Part shown: positions 1 to 6,322 of the stretch, one piece after another | Numbering within the stretch: the first letter of the stretch is position 1 | How the letters are laid out: each line of letters opens with the position of its first letter | Source: an uncultured Acidimicrobiales bacterium | GTDB taxonomy: Bacteria; Actinomycetota; Acidimicrobiia; Acidimicrobiales; SZUA-35 | Length of the DNA: 11,720 nt | Assembly (NCBI GenBank): GCA_938028175.1 | Contig: CALJAE010000077.1 | Coordinates: 1-11,720 of the forward strand | Direction: 5' to 3' | Notes under the pieces: generated by a model | Seen by the model: the letters and a program-made list of their open reading frames with translations, nothing else | What the model was told of the DNA's origin: nothing | The model's database searches: none | Translations under genes and position numbers: made by a program

Positions 1-94
1 AGTTTTGGCGGCTTCCAGGTCGTGAAACTTTAAAAGAGGCTGTGTCGAGTAAAGTTACTAGATAGAGGGGGCGAGTTGATTCTCGTATCAAAGT

Positions 95-1966
95 ATGGAG
101 CCACAGGATTTAGAATCCAAAATCGACGCCTTATCTGATCGACTTGATGAACTAGCCAACTCAGTTCAACAAAGACTTAATGCTTTAGAACAACAAGCCG
201 AAACTGACGTTGCTACTCAGTCCTCTCCTACAAACTCCGAAGCAATCTCAGCTCCCGCACCCGCTCCAACCTCAGGAGCTGTACCAGGTCAAACCCCTCC
301 ATTTGCTCCGCAATATGCTACGTACCCAGCCCAACAACCGGCGCAATACGCACAGCAACCATTGGGACAGCAACCTCCTCCGCCACAGCTTCTCAACGAT
401 CTAACTTCTCAGTACCCAACACTCGCCGCACAGAAACAATCTGGCCAAGGTTTCCAATTAAATACAGAGACCCTGCTTCGCTGGGTTGGCGTCGGACTTG
501 TGACCCTGGCAGCAATTTTCCTAGTCAGCACAGCCATAGCCCGAAACTGGATTTCAGAAGAAGTGCAGCTCGCTATGGCCGGACTGCTGGGTGCTGTAAT
601 GTTGTTCTCGACATTTGTTCTAATTCCGAACCGGAAACCCTGGGCCAACTGGATCGGTGGCGCTGGAGCCATAATCCTGTTATCTGCTTCCGTATCGACA
701 TACAGCTGGCTTGAGCTTGTGTCGCCTGATGTTGCTACAGCAATCGGGTTGGCCGCTACAGGCCTTGCCGTAATAGTGGCACTGGCGACAAAGCTTGACG
801 GTGTTTCGGCAACTACATTTGCTGTCACTCTCTACATTTTGTTGTTTGCTCTACGAGACAGCGATCAGTTTGTGACGATCACCGCTGTAATCATCCTTGG
901 CCTTCTAGTCTTTGCCCTCGCTGTAGCTGTTTCACAAGGCTGGAAGGCTACTTGGCTGGCGGGGGTCATCACCACCGTACTTGCCATACCTTTGCTTGCA
1001 GCTGTAGAAAGTGAAGATGTCTTCTTTGAGACAGGACTGGTCGTTGTAATCATTGCTGGACTCGCCATCTGGGTTTCAGCTCTGATATTCCCAACTGAAG
1101 TTAAAGAAACATCCAGCTCGCCTAAAACACTTAGCCATTCTGACTATGAAAGCCTTCAAGCTCGAGCGGTTGGACTCATTCCAATTTGGGCTGCATTTAC
1201 TCTGAATATTCCATCTGACGGCCCTCGGGCTTCTGTGATTTTTATCACTGTTGCTTTGGTAACTCTCGGCTTCGGCATCGGGGCTATGGCCATAAAGAAA
1301 ACGCTGATAGGAGTTTCCACTCTCTTCGGTGCTCTATCTTCGCTAGCGGTCGGCTTTCTATTCCTCTTCGACGGAGTCAATGCCGTCGTACCGCTGTTAC
1401 TCCATGCAGCTGCCGCTGCGGTAATTGGCTACCGCTTCAAAGACATCCTCAATCAGATGCTTGCTGCGATAACAGCAGCGGTCGCAACCCTGATTGGACT
1501 AGGTGTCATTCTTGCGCACTTAGAAGACGGCTTCAACAGCCTTGGCGATTGGATCGCCGGCACAGCGATTCTGTTGGCTTGGGCTGGCGCAGCTGTAGCC
1601 GCCTCAATGTTCAAAGATCGCCTGCCAAAAGATGTTGCGAGTCTTCCGATACTTGGCTCTTGGGCGATCTTATTGGCTTGGGTTGTGACAGCAGTAGCCG
1701 GCTTCAATGGACAGCTTGCACTTGTAACTATCATCTGGGGCCTAATAGCGGTCATCGCTATTATCGTTGGCCTAGCCAAAAATCATGACACCGTCCGATA
1801 CTTGGGAATTGCCACACTATTTATAACGATTGCCAAGATGTTAATAATCGACCTTCAAGGCGTAGATGTATTTGTCCGAGTAGTCATATTCTTTGTCTTC
1901 GGAGTAGCGCTAATAGCAGTCGGTTTAGCAGTTCCAAAGCTCGTAAAGGGCGAAAAGCAGCCGTAG
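95..1966 (+). CDS. DUF2339 family polytopic membrane protein
   Basis: A 623-residue integral membrane protein of unknown biochemical role. Residues 1-35 form a short heptad-like coiled coil (ESKIDALSDRLDELANSVQQ). Residues 50-115 are a Pro/Gln/Ala-rich, presumably disordered linker, and from about residue 128 to the C-terminus I count roughly 18 hydrophobic segments. This order (coiled coil, Pro-rich linker, very many TMs) is typical of DUF2339. So is the C-terminal signature YLGIATLFITIAKMLIIDL (about 567-586) followed by a last TM rich in Val and Phe. The ATG at 95 is the only reasonable start: an in-frame stop lies at 77-79. The GAGGGGG stretch at 65-71 is too far upstream to be a normal ribosome binding site. 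The 5' flank (1-94) contains no gene I can support. The glycosyltransferase follows 73 bases downstream on the same strand, so an envelope role is plausible but not shown. The family is clear; the function is unknown. Confidence 0.85.
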   Translation: MEPQDLESKIDALSDRLDELANSVQQRLNALEQQAETDVATQSSPTNSEAISAPAPAPTSGAVPGQTPPFAPQYATYPAQQPAQYAQQPLGQQPPPPQLLNDLTSQYPTLAAQKQSGQGFQLNTETLLRWVGVGLVTLAAIFLVSTAIARNWISEEVQLAMAGLLGAVMLFSTFVLIPNRKPWANWIGGAGAIILLSASVSTYSWLELVSPDVATAIGLAATGLAVIVALATKLDGVSATTFAVTLYILLFALRDSDQFVTITAVIILGLLVFALAVAVSQGWKATWLAGVITTVLAIPLLAAVESEDVFFETGLVVVIIAGLAIWVSALIFPTEVKETSSSPKTLSHSDYESLQARAVGLIPIWAAFTLNIPSDGPRASVIFITVALVTLGFGIGAMAIKKTLIGVSTLFGALSSLAVGFLFLFDGVNAVVPLLLHAAAAAVIGYRFKDILNQMLAAITAAVATLIGLGVILAHLEDGFNSLGDWIAGTAILLAWAGAAVAASMFKDRLPKDVASLPILGSWAILLAWVVTAVAGFNGQLALVTIIWGLIAVIAIIVGLAKNHDTVRYLGIATLFITIAKMLIIDLQGVDVFVRVVIFFVFGVALIAVGLAVPKLVKGEKQP

Positions 1967-2039
1967 CTCTAGACCTATACAAAGATTTACCCAGCAGCAG
2001 GCCCCATCGCTTCTAGCGTGACGCCACTAGATTACTCTC

Positions 2040-2798
2040 ATGGCGACGAATCCTGAAACAGGGCAGGTCCACCTCTTTGGACTCGACATCACCAACACTG
2101 ATCTACACACTGCAGCAAATGCGATAGTGTCTGCCGCCGAATCAGAACGGCCTCTTTCAGTTGGATTTGTAAACGCCCACTTAGTAAACCTAATCTCGCT
2201 AGACAAGGTAGATAGAAAAACACTGAACAGCTTCGACCTTTTGTTTGGCGATGGAGCAGGCATTGCCATGGCCGCTCGCCTGACTGACACACGGCTACAA
2301 GACAATGTAAATGGGACGGACCTGTTCCCGATTCTATGTGAGCTGCTGGCTGAGACTCACCGCTCGATATTTCTCTACGGAGGTAAGCCCGGCATAGCCA
2401 AATCAGCAGCCGCCAAAGCCAGCGCTAGCTCTAGTGTTCAAGTTGCAGGAACAGCAGATGGATACAACTATGACGACGACACGATAGTGGCCCGAGTCAA
2501 CGAAAGTGGCGCCAGTGTCTTACTAGTCGGACTAGGCATGCCACTTCAAGAACAATGGATCACAAAGAACATCTCGGCTTTAAAGCCCATGGTGGTTATT
2601 GCTGTTGGCGGACTTTTTGACTTTGTCTCACAAAAGAATCGTAGAGCTCCAGAAGCCATTCGTAAGCTCAGGCTCGAGTGGGTCTGGCGATTAGCCAACG
2701 AACCTCGACGGCTTTTCGGGCGATACGTAATTGGTGTGCCACGCTTCCTTTTACAGCTGCGTAAATCTAGAGTGAGTCACCCTGTTCAAGCAAACTAA
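2040..2798 (+). CDS. WecG/TagA/CpsF family glycosyltransferase (GT26)
   Basis: A 252-residue GT26 enzyme of normal family length. The family moves an N-acetylmannosamine-type sugar from a UDP-sugar onto a polyprenyl-linked acceptor at the inner face of the membrane, in teichoic-acid linkage-unit, enterobacterial common antigen or exopolysaccharide synthesis. Visible family motifs in order are FVNAHLVNLISLD (43-55), LLFGDGAGIAMAARL (67-81) with the proposed catalytic Asp71, NGTDLF (91-96), FLYGGKPGIA (111-120), GTADGY (137-142), VLLVGLGMPLQEQWI (160-174), GGLFDFVSQKNRRAP (190-204) and LEWVWRLANEPRRLFGRY (212-229). The C-terminal basic/aromatic tail matches the part known in TagA to complete the active site and contact the membrane. 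The ATG at 2040 is used because an in-frame stop lies at 2028-2030; there is no clear Shine-Dalgarno site. The exact donor and acceptor cannot be read, since no other polysaccharide genes are in view. Confidence 0.93.
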   Translation: MATNPETGQVHLFGLDITNTDLHTAANAIVSAAESERPLSVGFVNAHLVNLISLDKVDRKTLNSFDLLFGDGAGIAMAARLTDTRLQDNVNGTDLFPILCELLAETHRSIFLYGGKPGIAKSAAAKASASSSVQVAGTADGYNYDDDTIVARVNESGASVLLVGLGMPLQEQWITKNISALKPMVVIAVGGLFDFVSQKNRRAPEAIRKLRLEWVWRLANEPRRLFGRYVIGVPRFLLQLRKSRVSHPVQAN

Positions 2799-2892
2799 GA
2801 CCGACCACCTGTGAACAATCACCCACCAGTTGGTAATTGAAACCTTTGCTACCCCGGCAGGTCCCTCCTATATCTATGGTTTAGCGTTTAGC

Positions 2893-2970
2893 CAGGTCTA
2901 TGAGATGAGCTTAGAGGTAGCTCAGATTACCTGTACACCAATACCGGAGGGCGAAAATCCTTCGAGAAGG
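2893..2970 (+). promoter_or_regulatory. candidate structured RNA leader upstream of the lipoprotein gene
   Basis: The 247-base gap between the glycosyltransferase and the lipoprotein start contains nested and competing complementary segments. An outer stem CAGGT (2893-2897)/ACCTG (2929-2933) encloses a six-pair hairpin TGAGCT (2906-2911)/AGCTCA (2919-2924). An alternative stem AGGTA (2915-2919)/TACCT (2928-2932) would break both. Further on, CCTTC (2959-2963) can pair with GAAGG (2966-2970), or instead with GGAGG at 2946-2950. The mutually exclusive pairings resemble an attenuator or a small regulatory RNA. I do not recognise any named riboswitch core, SRP RNA, 6S RNA or tRNA in it. Short complementary segments also arise by chance, so this is only a candidate. 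Confidence 0.27.
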
Positions 2971-2998
2971 TGGAGTTAACTTATACCTACGCTTCTTG

Positions 2999-3025
2999 AC
3001 TTGGCATCGGCTAAGCTCGCCAAGT
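2999..3025 (+). repeat. inverted repeat in the lipoprotein leader
   Basis: ACTTGGC (2999-3005) and GCCAAGT (3019-3025) form a perfect seven-pair stem around a 13-base loop. It ends nine bases before the AAGGAG ribosome binding site of the lipoprotein gene. It could be an operator or an RNA hairpin that affects access to the site. There is no T-run, so it is not a standard terminator. Confidence 0.35.
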
Positions 3026-3033
3026 ACCTCAAC

Positions 3034-3039
3034 AAGGAG
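3034..3039 (+). promoter_or_regulatory. ribosome binding site AAGGAG, fixes the GTG start of the lipoprotein
   Basis: AAGGAG lies six bases before the GTG at 3046. This is the best Shine-Dalgarno match in the left half of the window. It decides in favour of GTG 3046 over the in-frame TTG at 3001, which would put an implausible extra 15 residues ahead of a typical lipoprotein signal peptide. Confidence 0.75.
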
Positions 3040-3045
3040 TTCGGT

Positions 3046-3516
3046 GTGCACTTAAGGAAAATCTTACCTCTAATGGCCGTGGCCGCTCTAGCTCTGGGCG
3101 CTTGTTCAGGAAGTTCTAATGACGAAGGTACGGACTCAACAACCGAGGTGGAAACTGAAGAAGGCGTCGTGACAGGCGATGGACAAGACGATGAACTACC
3201 GGATAGTCAAGTCATCGAATCAAGAGATGATCTCGTTGACACCAGTGAAGGTCGTGTCATATCTGTCGATGAGGTTGGCACAGACACCTTAAGAGTCGAA
3301 TACGAGCTCGGAGATCCAGCATGCTTCGGAGCTCAAGTCTCTGCTGTCGAGACTGACGATTCAGTAGAGGTAAGCGTTAATGTGGGAACCCTCCCAGACG
3401 TTGACGCTGAAGACTGTGAAGTTTCAGTTGGCTTCTACTTCACCGATATCGACTTGGAAGCCCCTCTAGGTTCTAGAACCCCTAGAGCTGCAGAGCTAAC
3501 TGAACCCAATGGCTAA
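3046..3516 (+). CDS. small acidic secreted lipoprotein
   Basis: From the GTG the product has 156 residues. It begins with a textbook lipoprotein signal: basic MHLRK, a hydrophobic core and the lipobox LGAC, with the lipidated Cys at position 20. It should therefore be anchored to the outer face of the cytoplasmic membrane. Residues 21-65 are very acidic and Ser/Thr-rich, probably a flexible tether. The rest (about 68-150) looks like a small beta-rich domain with two Cys (C93, C124) that could form a disulfide, ending in EAPLGSRTP. The pattern of a Cys-containing strand, then 'VETDDSVEVSV', then a C-terminal 'PLGxR' recalls small actinobacterial lipoproteins of unknown function; this is recollection, not a search. 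A conditional hairpin leader precedes it and the beta-propeller gene follows after 82 bases. Secretion and lipidation are well supported; the role is not known. Confidence 0.82.
   Translation: MHLRKILPLMAVAALALGACSGSSNDEGTDSTTEVETEEGVVTGDGQDDELPDSQVIESRDDLVDTSEGRVISVDEVGTDTLRVEYELGDPACFGAQVSAVETDDSVEVSVNVGTLPDVDAEDCEVSVGFYFTDIDLEAPLGSRTPRAAELTEPNG
3464..3487. repeat. intragenic inverted repeat with 12-bp palindrome at the end of the lipoprotein gene
   Basis: CTCTAGG (3464-3470) and CCTAGAG (3481-3487) are perfectly complementary. The inner part GGTTCTAGAACC (3469-3480) is itself a perfect 12-base palindrome. Together they can fold as a stem of about nine to ten pairs with a two-base bulge. 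The repeat lies in codons for PLGSRTPRA, ten codons before the stop. It may be an mRNA 3' structure, a protein binding site, or chance. Confidence 0.5.
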
Positions 3517-3562
3517 CTCTCCTTATAGGCCTAATAGACCATAATTTGATATCTGTGGGCGC

Positions 3563-3596
3563 CGATTGACTTAGTAGGCCAAAAGAAAGTCAATCG
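3563..3596. repeat. 10-bp perfect inverted repeat before the beta-propeller start
   Basis: CGATTGACTT (3563-3572) and AAGTCAATCG (3587-3596) are exact reverse complements around a 14-base loop. They end two bases before the GTG start at 3599. In RNA the 3' arm would hide the region just upstream of the start codon, and the loop and arm hold the only purine-rich stretch (AAAAGAAAG). It is therefore well placed to control translation. It could instead be a dyad operator, or end transcription of the lipoprotein gene, although no T-run follows. Confidence 0.55.
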
Positions 3597-3598
3597 AC

Positions 3599-5839
3599 GT
3601 GTCCAAGATAAAACTTGTTGTTGGAGCCTTTGCTTCTATTCTGATCATTCTCCTATTCGCTCCGCAGGCTATGGCGCAAAGTAGTGCTATTGACTTCGAC
3701 AATCTAGAAGTAGAACAAACTGCACCCTGGGGTATCGGAACCCTTAACCGTGCCAACGAATATCTCGACACAATTGGCGTAAACAGATTTAACACAGGCG
3801 GTTGGACAATCGAAGAAAACAGTGGCCGCATCTATGTTGGAGGAAAATTCCCGCATGTGGTGAGCAATAATCAAACGATATCTCATCCATGGATCGCTGC
3901 TTTCGATGTAAACACTGGTGAGTATATTCCCAGCTTCCGACCACAAACCGATGGCGTTATCTTCTCGCTAGAAAATGCACCTGACGGAGATATTTTTGTA
4001 GGTGGCGAGTTCAGCACTTGGAATGGACGCGACGTCGATGGTCTTGTAAAGATTGACCCGATAACCGGCCAAGAGGACCCAAACTTTAGAATCGGACTAA
4101 TCAGAGACGACGGCCGACCGTTGGTTCGAGATCTATACGTTGGACATGATGACCTGCTGTACGTCGGCGGAACCTTTGACCAAGCTAGCGATCCAACTCA
4201 GACAATAAATGTGAATAGTGTGTTCCGTATCAATATGAATACGAACCGTGTGGGGAATCGTTGGACACCAGACATAGACTTTCGAGCGGTCTGGGGAGTC
4301 GCCCTAAGCCAAGTCGAGGACAACGTTTACGTAGTGGGACGAACCGATGAGACGGGACTCGGCCAACGTGGTGGTCCAGAAGTCAGCCGAGGAGTCGAAG
4401 TAATTTCCCGATCGAACTCTTCAATAAAGAAATGGAATGGCTTCCAAGTAAATCGGGATGCTACCTGGATTTATGACGTAGAAACTACTTCTGCTGGAAC
4501 TGTCTTCTTTGCTGGAACAGAACATGGAGTCTACGTACACGACGAAAGGCGAAACTTCGCATTAGTCAACAACCACGTTACAGGCCGTGACCTTAGATTC
4601 GACCAAGGACAATTTAGGGCCGGCGGCGATTACCAAGACCTAGAGGTAATCGGCGACAGCGTGGTTGGATCTTGCCATTGCTGGGGTGCTCACTCGTCTA
4701 ATCCCAACGCATTAATCAGATACTTCGATGCCAGAAATCAAGCAGGTGGTGCCAGCTTCCGACTAGACGATATTCCGAATGCCACACACACCGGGAACAT
4801 CTCAGCGATAGCGGTCTATGATGCTAGAACCGGCGTCAGAAATCAGAACTTCAACCCACACATGGCTGGCAACTCTGGCGGCTGGGCTGTCCACGGAGAT
4901 TCGAATGGCTGCTTGTGGTTAACCGGAGGAATCGATTGGGTCGGCTTAGGTGATGCCCGTCAGGCGGCCCGTGAGCTTGTTCGATTCTGTGGAACACAAC
5001 AGAACAATCCTGCTCCCACTCCAACTCCAACTCCAATTGCCGCACCAGCTAGCTGCACTGTAACCATCTCTGGGGAAAACGTTAATGTCTCTTGGGCTCG
5101 TGTTGCCGCTGGAGAAGACTACATCGTGCAAAGAACTGTGGATGGAAGCCAACCGTTCTGGCGTGGGGTCAGTGCTTCAACAACTTTTGTAGACACCAAC
5201 CGAGATGCTGAGCTTGCCTACTCAATTATCACTCGTAGAGGCAACGATCGCTCTCAACCTACCGATTGTGGAACGCCTGCTGTAGGGCCACCACCGGTAA
5301 CTGGTGTACCTACTAACTGTTCATTTACAATCACTGGAGACAACATTCGAGTTGATTGGACAGGAGCACAGGACGCATCGCGTTACGTTATCTACAGAAG
5401 CGTTGATGGTTCGGCACAGTTCTGGCGTGGAACCGAAACTGGTACAACATTCAATGACACATTGAGAGGCGAATCCCTTGAATACCAAGTACTGGCAGTA
5501 TTTGCCGACGACTCTCGCAGTCAACGAGTACCTTGCGATCAGGCAGCAGGCAACAATCCAGCGCCGGCTCCGATTGAAGACTTACGACCTGTAAGTAGTT
5601 GCACGGTTCAACCGAACGGAAATAATATTCAGGTCAACTGGACGACTCTCAATAATCCGGACGCCGAGTACATGATTGCTCGTCGAGTGGACGGGAGCAG
5701 GCTCTGGTGGCGAGGAAGAGTTGACGGCAACTCCTTTACTGACACTTCTCGCAGCGGAACACTCGAGTACAGCATCAATGTTGTACTAGGAGATCAACGT
5801 GCCACTTGGGTCGCCTGTACGCCGACACTACGCAACTAA
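3599..5839 (+). CDS. secreted beta-propeller (delta-60-like) protein with three FN3-like domains
   Basis: A 746-residue exported protein. Residues 1-26 are a Sec signal peptide with likely cleavage after PQAMA. Residues 60-465 are a propeller-like region of degenerate repeats, each with a strand ending in a GG turn: IYVGGKF (78-84), IFVGGEF (132-138), LYVGGTF (187-193) and VYVVGRT (243-249), plus phrases such as KIDPITGQEDPNFR that are typical of the delta-60 repeat. Two Cys pairs are possible here (C359/C361 in GSCHCWGAH, C438, C464). A Pro/Thr linker (471-483) leads to three homologous domains, C486-C557, C574-C646 and C668-C740. The GTG is the called start: its signal peptide begins MSKIKL. 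There is no strong Shine-Dalgarno site, but a ten-pair inverted repeat sits directly upstream. No sortase motif or C-terminal TM is present, so the protein is probably released or held on the surface by its domains. Binding or adhesion is an inference; no catalytic motif was seen. Confidence 0.88.
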   Translation: MSKIKLVVGAFASILIILLFAPQAMAQSSAIDFDNLEVEQTAPWGIGTLNRANEYLDTIGVNRFNTGGWTIEENSGRIYVGGKFPHVVSNNQTISHPWIAAFDVNTGEYIPSFRPQTDGVIFSLENAPDGDIFVGGEFSTWNGRDVDGLVKIDPITGQEDPNFRIGLIRDDGRPLVRDLYVGHDDLLYVGGTFDQASDPTQTINVNSVFRINMNTNRVGNRWTPDIDFRAVWGVALSQVEDNVYVVGRTDETGLGQRGGPEVSRGVEVISRSNSSIKKWNGFQVNRDATWIYDVETTSAGTVFFAGTEHGVYVHDERRNFALVNNHVTGRDLRFDQGQFRAGGDYQDLEVIGDSVVGSCHCWGAHSSNPNALIRYFDARNQAGGASFRLDDIPNATHTGNISAIAVYDARTGVRNQNFNPHMAGNSGGWAVHGDSNGCLWLTGGIDWVGLGDARQAARELVRFCGTQQNNPAPTPTPTPIAAPASCTVTISGENVNVSWARVAAGEDYIVQRTVDGSQPFWRGVSASTTFVDTNRDAELAYSIITRRGNDRSQPTDCGTPAVGPPPVTGVPTNCSFTITGDNIRVDWTGAQDASRYVIYRSVDGSAQFWRGTETGTTFNDTLRGESLEYQVLAVFADDSRSQRVPCDQAAGNNPAPAPIEDLRPVSSCTVQPNGNNIQVNWTTLNNPDAEYMIARRVDGSRLWWRGRVDGNSFTDTSRSGTLEYSINVVLGDQRATWVACTPTLRN
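5054..5818 (+). repeat. three tandem Cys-bracketed FN3-like domain repeats
   Basis: The C-terminal third of the beta-propeller gene codes for three copies of a domain of about 72-74 residues. Each begins and ends with Cys: C486-C557, C574-C646, C668-C740. The shared core is 'C..(T)I.G.N(V/I).V.W', then a strand with Y, then R.VDGS, two variable residues and [FW]WRG, then TF.DT.R, LEY and a final Cys. The most alike segments are QRTVDGSQPFWRG, YRSVDGSAQFWRG and ARRVDGSRLWWRG. The even spacing suggests one disulfide per domain linking the first and last strands. The copies differ strongly at the DNA level, so the duplication is old. Confidence 0.8.
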
Positions 5840-5847
5840 CTGGAGTC

Positions 5848-5875
5848 GGACCCTAAGCACGTATTGCTAGGGTTC
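5848..5875. terminator. hairpin between convergent genes, possible bidirectional terminator
   Basis: Bases 5848-5855 (GGACCCTA) pair with 5868-5875 (TAGGGTTC) over eight positions, one of them G-T. Two more inner G-C pairs (5857-5858 with 5866-5867) are possible after a one-base bulge. It starts nine bases after the stop of the beta-propeller gene and covers the last codons and the stop of the convergent minus-strand gene. The position is right for a terminator, but there is no T-run on either side, so it may serve as a 3' end stabiliser instead. Confidence 0.4.
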
Positions 5876-6116
5876 CTACATCAGTTACTCTTTGCAATGC
5901 CATAACCATTGAATCTCCGATTCCAGGTGTCTCAAGTCGAACTTCAACGAGCCCTTCTTCAACTAGTCGCACCTTACACTCGTCCATAGCCACTCGGTCA
6001 AGCCCCAAAGCCAAACACTCTTTGGCAAATGCGGTATTGAGACTAAGGTCCCGATCCTCCGCAGCAACTAACGCCACTAACACCGACCTATCGATATATT
6101 GCCACTGATTATTCAC
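5853..6116 (-). CDS. small hypothetical protein, possible winged-helix fold
   Basis: An 87-residue protein that I do not recognise by name. It starts with GTG, preceded at seven bases by AGGAAG (reverse complement of 6124-6129), which makes it a credible gene rather than a chance frame. Residues 8-20 (IDRSVLVALVAAE), 26-38 and 40-55 (DRVAMDECKVRLVEEG) look like three helices, followed by a beta-like LVEVRLETP and a C-terminal VTDVGTLAIRA. Three helices, a strand pair and a closing 'xxVTxxGxxxxR' resemble a minimal winged-helix DNA-binding domain, but this is a weak reading. It has no TM segment, no signal peptide and one Cys pair (C34, C47). It lies 206 bases downstream of the CofE-like gene on the same strand and runs into the beta-propeller gene tail to tail with a 13-base gap. 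Confidence 0.68.
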   Translation of the reverse strand: MNNQWQYIDRSVLVALVAAEDRDLSLNTAFAKECLALGLDRVAMDECKVRLVEEGLVEVRLETPGIGDSMVMALQRVTDVGTLAIRA

Positions 6117-6123
6117 TGTCTAA

Positions 6124-6129
6124 CTTCCT
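6124..6129 (-). promoter_or_regulatory. ribosome binding site AGGAAG for the 87-residue protein
   Basis: Read on the minus strand, AGGAAG is followed by seven bases and then the GTG start at 6116. It supports both the reality of this small gene and its non-ATG start. The rest of the gap (6130-6322) shows no convincing promoter; the only frame of note is a 26-codon one that I rejected. Confidence 0.65.
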
Positions 6130-6322
6130 ATACATCTGTCCAACACCTGACCAGATGCGATGATCTTGACAGCCGTCTAAGACAATTAGAAGGACCCTAG
6201 TGCGGTGAATAATACCCAACGAGCCGTTTTCTTTAGGCAGGGTTTCCCAAATTTTGACCTCACCATTAACTATTACCTAGACACATTCTTGGTGATTTCA
6301 TAGCCGATCTAGAATCAATGAG

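Noticed and set aside
3..65. Open frame from the left edge ending in LKEAVSSKVTR and TAG, a possible 3' end of an upstream gene.
   Set aside because: A second frame (ending at 33 with GGFQVVKL) is equally plausible and the stretch is too short to choose between them; no motif supports either.
2996..3024. TTGACT at 2996 as a -35 box for the lipoprotein gene.
   Set aside because: The sequence 17 bases downstream (GCCAAG) is not like a -10 box, and the TTGACT overlaps the inverted repeat.
3001..3045. TTG start that would extend the lipoprotein by 15 residues.
   Set aside because: GTG 3046 has a well-spaced AAGGAG and gives a standard lipoprotein signal; the extension includes an inverted repeat and part of the ribosome binding site.
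5014..5037. CCAACT-like short tandem repeats in the beta-propeller gene as a phase-variable tract.
   Set aside because: The repeat is imperfect, only a few units long, and encodes an in-frame Thr-Pro linker; unit changes of six bases would not shift the frame.
6167..6195. TTGACA in the gap between the 87-residue gene and the CofE-like gene, plus strand, as a promoter.
   Set aside because: No -10 box at suitable spacing, and no plus-strand gene follows; it would only give antisense RNA to the CofE-like gene.
6186..6266. Minus-strand frame of 26 codons starting MVRSKFGKPCLKK.
   Set aside because: No good ribosome binding site and very short; a basic peptide leader is imaginable but nothing else supports it.
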